Assembly (NCBI GenBank): GCA_032719365.1
Contig: CM064873.1
Coordinates: 5,366,501-5,430,500 of the forward strand
From: Prinsepia uniflora
Lineage: Eukaryota > Streptophyta > Magnoliopsida > Rosales > Rosaceae
Length of the DNA stretch: 64,000 nt
Reading direction: 5' to 3'
Below the pieces are notes generated by a model. The model saw only the letters and a program-made list of their open reading frames with translations. It was not told the origin of the DNA and searched no databases. Below, in pieces: positions 50,226 to 59,943 of this stretch (positions are counted from its first letter, which is position 1; each line of letters opens with the position of its first letter). A program made the position numbers and the translations under genes.

Positions 50226-53068
50226 TGTTACGACCCGTCCCGAGAGTCGGGATTAGCGAAGTGATTAGTGACGGATTAGCTGGGTTGATCGGTGTTTAGC
50301 TGGTTACTTTTGGACTTTTGTCGCAGAATGACAATTTTACCCTTGGAATGGGTAAAATGTTGACTTTTAGTTTGGACGGTCAATTGGGCATTGACCGATG
50401 ACCGTGACATAGTTCCGGACGCCACGAGTCCGTAGACAGGTGGCACGCCCGATTCCGACATCCGATGAGGAAGTTATGATATTCGGAAGGTTGAGGGCAC
50501 TTTTGTAATTTGGTTAAAAGAAGGGAAAAATTTGACTTTTTCCACAACAAGGTTTCTACACGTAAACCAAGGACCATTAGGTAGATCTCGACGTCCTGAG
50601 TACAACGACAGACGACACGCTGTCATCGGACGTTGGACGAGTGAGATACGGGTCTAGGAAGTGAAGGGTAAACTCGTAATTTGGACTCACATGGGTATTT
50701 TGGTCTTTTTGCACCTTGAGAAGTGTGCCAATCTGATAAGGACAAATGGACAGTGCTTATTGGATATTTTTGGGCTAGGTCCACTAGATGAGGGACACCT
50801 GGTGGTTGGCTAGAGGCTTCTACACGGTTTCACGGTTGAATTAAATGGTTTGTGTTCGATCAATGGAGAAAATAGAGATTGAAAACAGAGAGAAGAAATC
50901 GACCGGGTTGTAGGGTGAGCGAATCTTTGAGAGTGTGTGTGTGTGATTAGAGGGAAGCTGAGAGTGAAGGGAGTGTTTTGGGAGCTTCAGGAGAGTCGAG
51001 TGAGTGAGTGAGGCGAGTGGAAAACCAGAGAAACATAGAGGGATTTTTGGTGGTGGTGCAGCATAATCGATCAATCGTGGTTGGTGCTGGTGTTTTAAGG
51101 ACGGAGGAGGACCAGAGGAGTCGAGTAGACCCAGAGGGATACGGCGGCGAGCACGGCGGAGGCCAGAACGACGGTGAGTTTTCTTTATCCTCTGTTTTTT
51201 AGTTTGGTTTCAAACTTAAAGTCGTGGGTTTAGGAGCTTAGTCGAGCTGTTCTAGGGGTCCTAATGGGTCTAGTGAGTTGCCTTTGAACTCAGGGAAACC
51301 AATTCGTGGCTGGGAGAACGACCAGTGGCCGGGAACATAAACATGGGTTTTTTTTCTGGGTTTTGTTCGAGCTTTGGGAGGTGAGAGTTAGGCCGTGATG
51401 TCATGATTTTAGGTGTGGAATAGGTTGCTAGAAAGAGGACGAAGCTTCTGGGTTTAAAAGGAACGAAAACGGACGGGAAACGGCGAAGAACCAGTCTCGC
51501 CAGTTCAGACCGGTCGAACGGCTGAGGAAGACGATGAACAGTAGTTACTATTTAGGCGCATGAAGCCCACGCGCAGCCCCTTTGGGCGGCGCGTGGGACA
51601 GTTTCTGGGTAAATGTTCAACATGGTTTTTAGTCTAATCGTTGTAACAAACCTTTTGGGACAAGTTTCGAGACGATCAGACATCGTCTCGGGTTAGTTTT
51701 AAGTGTTCGAAGGTGTAGGGTTCCGTTTAAGTACATTTAAAATTTCGGGAAAAATTGGGGAAAATAGGATAAGCTTAATTGAAGTGTTAGTGACCCGTTT
51801 TGGTGACTCTAGGTAGGTCGGGAATTACCTGAGGCGACCGAGGAACGTACGGGACGCGAGTGACGTGCCCGGGAACTGTGAGTGGACTCTTTCTTTCTAA
51901 TCGAGCATGCATAACTATTTTTATCTACTTGTTTTATGGTTTAAAATATGATTTCATGATTATTGATTATTTTATATCTGTTTTACATAATGGTACGTTT
52001 TTCGAGACGTTTACGTATTTCAGCACGTTTTACGAGAAATACTTTGATTATGATTTTGATGCTATGCTTTTGGGGTTTCAATCTATAATTGGTTATCAAT
52101 GATTATAAATGGATTTTGAGGCATGATTCGATAAACAAGGTTTTCGGTTTTAGAATTGAGTTTCGAAAATCGAGATTTGGTTTTAAAGTTGAAAAAAGGG
52201 AATTTCTGGATTTGGGTTCGGAATGACGGTTCTGGACGCCGGAATGGCTTCGGACTAGTGATTTCGGATTCGGGTTTGGATATGGAAATGAAAAATGGTT
52301 TTTTAACGGTTTTTGGATTGGATTTGCTGGATCTGGTTATTGGGTTTAAAGACCCGGATTATGATTGACGGGAGACGGGCCCAGATTTGGTTTAAAGACC
52401 CAGATTGAGTTTAAAGACTCGGGAGTTTAAAGACTCGGATATTATGATATTTTCCCCCGTAGGCCTGTTGAGTTTAAAGACTCGGGAGTTTAGGCCTGGA
52501 TTGAGTTTAAAGACTCGGGAGTTTAAAGACTCGGATAGATCCAGCAGATTTGATCGGATGGTGATTTTTGGTATTTCATGTTTTATGATACTATTTCAAT
52601 GATGATTATTATATGCTTTATATTACTGTTTTCAGTTACTGAGTTATGCATGCATGTTTTCAAAACGGAGGGAAAAATCCTGGTTTTGTGAAAGTGGTTT
52701 TTGAACTATTATTTATTTTCGTCCACTCACACTTTTCTGGTTTTAACTGCCCTCCAGGTCGGGGTGCTAGCGCTGGGGCTGACGTTGAGGCAGAGTCAGA
52801 GGCATAGAGCGTGCATAGAGTTATCCTGGAGTTTTACTGGGGTTTCCGTTACCGTTGTGTGTGTAGTCAACTTTAGTAGGATTTCTGTTTACCTTGTTTT
52901 GTACTATGCTCTGTATAGCTGTTGACTTGTTGGATTTTAAATTCTCCCTAGTCTAGCAATGTCATTTGTGGGTTTTTGTGGGGTCGTTTCGGTCTTTTGT
53001 GTTGGGTTGTCAGACGGGAGCAGGGTTCACCTTGGTTATCGGAGTGATAATCGGGGTGGGTCCTGTCA
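50226..53068 (+). mobile_element. Solo LTR L
   Basis: Intact plus-oriented LTR of 2843 bp in J, with a perfect target duplication TATAT (50221-50225 and 53069-53073). Begins TGTTACGACCCGTCCC, ends GGGTGGGTCCTGTCA. It shows all LTR landmarks in one uninterrupted copy: U3 modules with TGACGT-like words (50320-50640), a GT-rich tract near 50937, GC hairpin CGCGCAGCCCCTTTGGGCGG (51572-51591), donor-like arm CTGTGAGTGGAC (51876-51887), minisatellite (52345-52540), acceptor-like arm GTCCACTCAC (52721-52730) and CCCTCCAG/GT (ending 52757). Confidence 0.95.
52345..52540. repeat. Minisatellite with GAGTTTAAAGACTCGG units in LTR L
   Basis: Seven or more copies of the GAGTTTAAAGACTC word, in pairs separated by GGGA or by spacers. 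Confidence 0.85.
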
Positions 53069-56000
53069 TATATGATCTCCTCTAGACGTCGACCTGGAGA
53101 GTCACGATCCACATACCAGAATGGGTATCCCTATAGGGATCCCGTTCCAGGAGTGGGGGTTACGATTTATGTTGTGGTCCCGGAACAGATTCCGGAGAGA
53201 TGTGTGGACTAGATCCAGAGAGAGAGCTCGGACTAGATCCAGAGATTGAGCCTCCCAGATAGAGAATTCCTGGGAGAAGACTCGGAGTGAGACCCCGAGT
53301 AGTGTGCACACTAGTATAGATATTATTAATCGTGACTTATATCGGGGATGTGTTCCCTAGGGGCTGTGTGCCCCGAGTTGGCATCTTCTCAGAAGTGTCG
53401 CGGATGGGTTATACGTATATTGATACGTATGAGGTTTTATGGAAGTGATTTGGGGGCGGAGACCCCGTGTTCTATGTTTTATGTTTCAGAAAAGTGATTT
53501 GTATGTTTTAGTATTTCACTGAGAATGTTGATTTGGGCTGATTTCCCACATGTATGGATTTACGGGTTTTTGTGATTTCGGGTCGGTGACCCATAAATGG
53601 ATTTCTGGTTCATGACGGTTTATGGGGACCGGCATGAACCTTTGAAAGGTTTTTATGGGTCATGACGGTTTATGGGAACCGGGCATGAACCCTTGAAAGG
53701 TTTTGAATATGGTTGACAAATGGTTTTACGAATGTTTTGATAAACGGTTTTTGAATGCATGCATATGCTTTTAGTGAAGGGCATAAATGTCTTTTATGTG
53801 AAAATGTTTTTATTTAAAATGATTGATTTTGTCCACTCACGACTTTTGCTGTTTTAATGCTCTTCAGGTTGATCGCGGATGCGGGCTGTAGCAGAGACGA
53901 GGCATCACACTCCTCCTCTTATTATCCTGGCGTGCTCTGGATGCCCCGGTGAGGGCTAGAGACAGAATTTCCCTGGTCTGACACTTCATGTCAGACGGGA
54001 TCAGGCGCGTCCCACCTTAATCCCGGGGGATTTGGGACGGGTCCTGACACCGAGTCTTTAAACTCAAAAAATATCAATTCAGGGCCTTCCCCCTTCATCA
54101 ATCAACCGAGTCTTTAAACTCAAAACCAGATCCAGCCGTATCCAGGTCTTTAAACCCAAAATCAGTTTTCAACGGGTCTTTAAACCTAAAACCAAGTTAA
54201 AAGCATAGGAAAATCCATTGAAATACGAAAGCCAAAACCAAACTTGAAATCTTCGAAAATCGAAAACCGAAATCATGTTTGATCGAAATGGGACTCATGC
54301 CCGAATTTCACTTCCAAATCTCAAATCATATCCACAAATTGTTAGCAAAACAGAATGCGTATAAACATAAATCATCCATCCAAAATCATTATCAAAAGCA
54401 TAACGGAAAGCATATTCTCGAAGTACGTGTAAATACGATAACTCATATTGAAAAACGTGCAATCAAGATAAGCAGGAGTATTGTAATCATAAGCATGAAA
54501 TCATATATCAAAACATATAAGAATTAGGTAAAAACAGTTATGCATGCTCGGTTAGAAAACAAAAGTCCACTCACTAAGTCCGAATGCGTCAATCGCGTCC
54601 CGTACGCTCCTCGAATGCCTCAGGAATGTTCTGGCCTATCAAATAGCATAATTTCGGGTCACAAACACTTCAATTAAGCTCACACTAATTTTCCCAAATT
54701 TTCGGGATTTTTAAACGTAATTAAATTAACCCCTAAACCTTTGGACACTCAAAACTACTCCGAGATGGTGTCCGATCGACTCGAAACTTGTCCCAAAATA
54801 TGCGTTACATCGATTAGAGTGAAAACCATGTTGAACACTTCCCCAAAAGAAGCCCCACTCGCCCTCAAGCGCCGCTCAAAGGGGCTGCGCGTGGGAGCCA
54901 CGTGTGGCACTGTTCATCATCGTCAACCTCCAGCCATCCCAGTTCAGACTAGTCCAGATCGGCCCGGTCCAACTGAGCCGACGAGGCTAGTTTTCATCCA
55001 TTTCCATTACAATCTCGATCCTTTCTTCACCATTAGCTTCGTCATTAAGTTTAGGTTTGATCTAACTAATTAAATCATGAAAAGAAGTCATATTTCATAC
55101 CTCCCAAGTTCGAACAGAAAAACCAGAGATTCCAGCTCCCTGTTCCCGGCCACCACGAGCCTCTCCGGTTACGAGTTTGAGTCCTTGAGTTCAGTAGCAA
55201 CCTTCCAAGACGATAAAGGTCATCAGAGTCACTCAACAATTCACCAAACCTATCGATTTTCATTTTGAACCATTTCAGGAAAATAGAGTAACCTAGATAA
55301 CATACCTGCTCTCTGTCCTTCATCGTGACCTCCACCGTGGTCTCTCACGTCCTAGGTTCACTTTCAGTTCACCGAACACCACCACAGACAAGTTTCAAGT
55401 TGGTATGGACTTTCACGGTTGCTCACGGTTTCTTCCTCCTCTATCCCTGTTTCCTCACTTTCACACACATTCTTCACCCAGTTCTTCCCTCAGACACATT
55501 CACACAAGTCACAACACGTCCCTGATCTCTCACTCACTAACTCTGAGCTTACACACAACTCACTCAATTGAAAATGGACGATTGCCCTCTGTCTCTGTTT
55601 TCCCCTTTTGATCGATTCAGCCCAATTTTAAAATGGCTTAACCGTGTGAGATTTGGCTAGAAACTACTGGAGATGGACAGATGTCCTTATCTCTCTGGTT
55701 CTCAGCCAAAATATCCAATCCTCCAGCACAGGTGTCCTCATCCAATTGCTCACATAATTCAAGTTTCCAAAAGACCATTTTACCCCTAACGTCTAATTTA
55801 CCATTTTACCCCTCGCGCATTTAGCTTCATATCTAAATCGTCTGACGTGCCACCTGTCTATGGACTCATGACGTCTTGAACTACGTCACAGTCATCGACC
55901 AACGTCCGTTTGACCTGCCAAACAAAAAGTCAATGTTTGACCATACTATTCACAAGGGTAAAAACGTCATTTTATACCAAACTTTTTCGAATTTACATTT

Positions 56001-56538
56001 TTGCCCTTTTTGAAGTTCCGAGCCGTTACAACCGTTCCCTTCGATTTTGAGTCTCTTGAGCTCGTCTCATCCTCTAGGACCTCGTCCAAACCATCAAATT
56101 GATCAAGCAACGCCCAAACATCTTTTTCCATTTTTGAACCCAAAAACAAGCTACAGGTTTCGGTTCTTACCTCAGCCGTGGCCTCCGCCGTGGCTACCAT
56201 CCTCAGCCCCTTGTCCATCTCAGTCCTTCACGTTCAATCTCTCAGTCTCTCAGTCCCACATATGAACTGTCAGGACCCGTCCCAAATATCACCTCGGTAC
56301 CCGGGACGAACCCTGCTCCCGTCTGACAATCACACTTACAGGACCAAAGATAACCTTAATACAACTATAAGTACAACTATCAGACGAAGGAGTAAATATA
56401 TACAACAGTAAGCCAGAGCATAGTTCTACAAAATGGGCATAAAATTCCTACAATTCTAAGTCCGCAACGGAAGAACGGCGTAAGCTCTATGCCTCGATAT
56501 CTGCCTCAACGTTCACCCCAGCGCTATCACCACGACCT

Positions 56539-56651
56539 GGAGGGGAATTTTAAAAAACAACAGAAGGTGTGAGTGGACTGGAATAAATAGCAGTTTCAAA
56601 ACAGTTTCTCGTCAAATCAGAGTTAAGGAAAAATAAGAAGTTGTTCCCTCC
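56539..56651 (-). promoter_or_regulatory. Covarying hairpin and acceptor-like site in the M LTR
   Basis: GGAGGGGAA (56539-56547) and TTCCCTCC (56644-56651) on the plus strand are reverse complements apart from one extra G. They flank a loop carrying GTGAGTGGAC. Read on the minus strand the second arm ends in CCCCTCCAG followed by GT, like a splice acceptor or a tandem splice site. Equivalent stems with different but matching bases occur in A, E, G, H, I, K and N. The role is not known; an RNA structure in the LTR transcript is inferred. Confidence 0.5.
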
Positions 56652-56824
56652 GCTTTGAAAACAGGCATGCCCACCTAAGTATTAGAAAATCATAATATGA
56701 AACATCATAAGAAACAGAAACACTATAAAACATCATAAGAAATAGATACACTATAAAACATCATAAGAAACCAGAGCACAAGCATTAAACCACCTTTTCC
56801 GATCAAACCTGCTGGACCTATCCG

Positions 56825-57000
56825 AGTCTTTAAACTCAACCAGGCCTCAAATATAAATCCGAGTCTTTAAACTCCCGAGTCTTTAAACTCAATAGGCCTA
56901 TGGGGGTAATATCATAAATATCCGAGTCTTTAAACTCCCGAGTCTTTAAACTCAATCCGGGCCCGTCCCCCGTCAAACAATATCCGGGTCTTTAAACCCA
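56825..57000. repeat. Minisatellite with GAGTCTTTAAACTC units in the M 3' LTR
   Basis: Six copies, some as back-to-back pairs (ACTCCCGAGTC junction), in the cassette between the two reverse-complementary arms. Confidence 0.88.
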
Positions 57001-59204
57001 TATCCAGATCCAGCAAATCCAATCCATTTCAGTGTAAAACCGTTCCGAAATCCATCACCAAACTTGAATTCGGAATCCCTAGTTCGAAGCCCTTCCGGCG
57101 TTCAGAACTGACATTCCGAACCCAAATCCGGAAAATCTATGTTCATACCAAAAACCATAGGAAATCCCCAAATCATGTTTCATAACTCATTTACCATCAT
57201 TAGAAAACGTTTATAGGTTGAATTTCTCAAGTATAGCATCAAAAGCTGAAAACTGGCTTTTCCTCGCAAAACGTGCAAAATCCAGAAACAACTCGAAAAA
57301 CATGCAAACATTTCAATCACGCATAACCATCATGGAAAACATAAAAACACACATAATATCATAAAACATTGATAAAAACAGTTAGGCATGCTCGGAAGTA
57401 GGAAAGAGTCCACTCACAAATCTAAGCAAGTCAGTCGCGCTCCGTGCGCTCCTCGACCGTCTCGGGTGCCTCCCGTCCTGTCACAATGCACCAAATAGGG
57501 TCACAAATACATTAAGGATCCTAATCCTAATTTCCCCAATTTTTCGGGAATTAAATAATATTTTAATCCTAAACCCGTAACCGTCTGGATTCCCGAACAA
57601 CTCCGTAACACCGTCCGGTTAACCCGAAAACTATACCATTGGATTCCTTAGAACATTTAGGACTAAACTCATGTTGGAAGCTTGGCCGGATTCCTCCCCA
57701 TGCGCCTCCACGCGCCGCCCAAAGTGGCTGCGCGTGGGCCTCACGCGCCTGCTACAGTGCATCTCCTTCCTCGAGTCACCCGGTTCAATGTTGAACCGGC
57801 GTGACCGGTTCTCTGTAATCCGACCACCATTCCAGTCCAATCCAATCCCATTCTCTTCGTCCCATCCTAAGCAACCTAACCATGTCCTAACCTGGAAGAA
57901 TCACGGCCGGAAACCCACCGTTCACGGCCTCGAAACAGACGGCCCGTAGCCCCTGTTTTGGCCGCCGGCCGCCCAGGTCCTCCCCCGTCACGGCGTTCAT
58001 CTTAAACGACGCCTAGGACCTTCCTGAACTTCACCCTAACCTCCTAATCCCTCGACTCAACGCCCAACTCCACGAATTTGCGTTTGAACCTCACGGCCAA
58101 ACAGAGTACAGAGTACTCTCCGTCGACTGAGCTCCGCCGTGTACGCCCCCGTCACGGCGACCGCTCTACCCCACTCCTAGAACCTCCCTAAACACCACGG
58201 CACTCACCAATCCCCTCGATTCTCATCCTACCTTCACGACTTTGGAATTTAAAATCCACGGGAAAACAGGGGAAAGGAACTTACCCTTCGATTCTGTCGT
58301 CGCCGTGAGCACCGCCGCCTACCACGGTGCTTGTTGGACTCCCCGTAGCCTCCTTAGTCTCCTAGTGGCTTGAATCGATCCACCACACGGCACAACAGCC
58401 ACCACAGTTCACCGCCTTCTCTGTTTTATTCAAAATCCAGCCGTCCACCGTGTCGCCTCCGTGCACGGTTGTAGCTTCAAAACACGATCACTAGGTCACC
58501 CTCGTCTCTCTGTCACTCTCACTAGTCCTCAACTCCCTCACCTTTGCACCGAATCGATCGAACACCCACGATTTCCTCCCCTCTGTTTCTCTGTGTTTCC
58601 AACGAGTGCACGGTTTGAAATCGTGCAAAGTGTGGCCGTGCACACACTCGATCGTCCTAGAACCATCCAGTCACCCACACGTGTCCAACATCCAAGGGCT
58701 CAGCACAAAATATCCCAGCCCACTTCTGCCACTTGTCCTGATCCAATTTGCTGAAAGAAAATGACCAAAATACCCCTTATATAATTAATTACCGTTTTGC
58801 CCTCGAACGTTCTAGACCCGTATCTTTCCCGTCCGACGTCCGATGACAGTGTGCCGCCTGTCATTGAACTCAGGATGTCGTGACCTATCCAACGGTCCTC
58901 GGTCTACGTGAAAATCACAAGTCCTCCAAAAAGTCAACATTTTCCTCACTTAATCAAAATTACGGTAACGCCCCCAATCTTCCGAACGTCATAACTTTTC
59001 CTCCGATTGTCCGAATTGAACCTGCCACCTGTCTACGGACTCGTAACGTCCTAACCTACGTCACGGTTAAGGGTCAACACTCATCCAATCGGTAATTCAA
59101 ATTGTCAACTTTTAGCCTACTATTCACAAGGGCAAAATCGTCCTTTATATACAAAACTTTACAAAATTACAGTTTTACCCTTCCCGAAGGTACGGGTTGT
59201 TACA

Positions 59205-59216
59205 ATCTACCCCCTA
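59205..59216 (-). promoter_or_regulatory. Polypurine tract of M
   Basis: The minus strand reads TAGGGGGTAGAT directly before the 3' LTR start TGTAAC. This is where plus-strand DNA synthesis would be primed. Equivalent tracts adjoin the 3' LTRs of A (9158), I (32446) and H (38265). Confidence 0.85.
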
Positions 59217-59238
59217 AAAAGAATTTCGTCCCCGAAAT

Positions 59239-59943
59239 TCAGTGAAACAAATAAGGGTACTGTTCACGCATCAAGGCCTTAGGTTCCCAAGTAGCTTCTT
59301 CCACTTGATCATTTCTCCACAATACTTTAACCAAGGGAACCGTCTTTCTTCGCAAAACCTTATCCTTCTGATCCAGGATCGCAACAGGCTGCTCTTTGAA
59401 ACTCAAGTCTTCCCTCAGTTCCACTGGTTGTGCCTCCAAAACATGCGAATCATCTCGAATATACTTCCGAAGCATAGAGACATGAAAGACATTATGTACC
59501 TTTTCCAAGTCTGCTGGTAAGGCCAATCGATATGCAACAGGACCAATCCGTTCCAAGATCTCATAAGGTCCAATGTAACGAGGACTCAACTTCCCTCGTC
59601 TGCCAAACCGTACGATTCCCTTCCAAGGAGATAACTTTAAGAAAACCCAGTCTCCTACAGCAAACTCCAAATCTCTAATCCTACGGTCGGCGTAGCTCTT
59701 CTGGCGGTCCTGAGCTGCCTTCAATCGATCCCTGATCAGTGCCACCTTTTCCTGTGTAAGATCTACCAGCTCAGACGCAGTCAATCTCCGCTCACCAACC
59801 TCAGTCCAACACAATGGAGTCCGACACTGTCGCCCGTACAAAGCCTCGTAAGGAGCCATCCCAATGCTCTCCTGATAACTGTTATTATAGGCAAACTCCA
59901 TCAAAGGTAAATGAGACTCCCACGTACCCTGGAACTGTAAAAC
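59239..59943 (-). pseudogene. M gag-pol, 3' segment: integrase C-terminus and chromodomain-like tail
   Basis: Codons 1250-1483 of the M frame after the TGA at 59944-59946. It continues the integrase core with FAYNNSYQESIGMAPYEALYGR, then a basic domain with the GPY/F motif RYIGPYEIL (about 1370) and VHNVFHVSMLRKYI. The last 48 residues end in WRNDQVEEATWEPKALMREQYPYLF, which matches the C-terminal chromodomain region of plant chromoviruses. In that group this domain is thought to steer integration to heterochromatin. The frame is the same as in the upstream segments; only the stop separates them. Confidence 0.92.

Larger units (their letters stand above)
46885..54049 (+). mobile_element. Solo LTR J, split by K and L
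   Basis: Plus-oriented LTR in G with a perfect target duplication CCGAG (46880-46884 and 54050-54054). Ends are TGTGACGACCCGTCCC and GGGACGGGTCCTGACA. Own length about 3.2 kb. It has arms CTGTGAGTGGAC (49528-49539) and GTCCACTCAC (53831-53840), a stem GAAGGGCAT/ATGCTCTTC (53776-53784 and 53857-53865, one G-U type pair), the palindrome GGATGAGTGACAAGTGTCAC near 47400, and a tandem array at 49740-50045. Confidence 0.93.
27833..56030 (-). mobile_element. Solo LTR G, split by H and J
   Basis: Minus-oriented LTR in A's 5' LTR. Own pieces are 27833-27844, 46161-46884 and 54055-56030, about 2.7 kb. Plus-strand ends are TGACAGGACCCA and TTCCGAGCCGTTACA. The flanks are ACCAT (27828-27832) and ACCGT (56031-56035), a target duplication with one change. 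H landed only 12 bp from the LTR end. The pieces carry the inverted repeat GGAGGGTG/CACCCTCC (46421-46428 and 46500-46507) and GAGTCTTTAAACTC minisatellite units that J split. Confidence 0.88.
20163..56267 (-). mobile_element. Element A, 5' LTR in scattered pieces
   Basis: The 5' LTR of A begins at 20163 (plus strand TGACACGACACATACC) and is broken three times. Pieces are 20163-20472, 26177-27832 and 56036-56267. They join in the order of the intact 3' LTR (6437-9157): the break at 20472 falls in GAAAACCAGTTAATT, the break at 27832 in GACCACCATTTCC, and the last piece resumes at CCCTTCGATTTTGAG. Insertions are E, G (with H, I, J, K, L, N) and M. The LTR is not finished at 56267 and should resume beyond the window after M. 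Confidence 0.85.
56268..59204 (-). mobile_element. 3' LTR of M
   Basis: 2937 bp, uninterrupted. Plus-strand ends TGTCAGGACCCGTCCC and GTACGGGTTGTTACA. Landmarks on the minus strand in order: two U3 modules (59150-58795), GC hairpin (about 57738-57708), donor-like arm GTGAGTGGAC (57417-57408), minisatellite (57000-56825), GCATGC (56667), arm GTCCACTCAC (56578-56569) and acceptor-like CCCCTCCAG/GT (56537). Confidence 0.95.

Noticed and set aside
6437..59204. LTR ends (TGTAACGACCCGTCCC and GGGACGGGTCCTGACA) look like 16-bp terminal inverted repeats of a DNA transposon.
   Set aside because: Full copies have an initiator tRNA-Met primer site, a polypurine tract, gag-pol between them and 5-bp target duplications, so they are LTR ends that happen to be partly palindromic.
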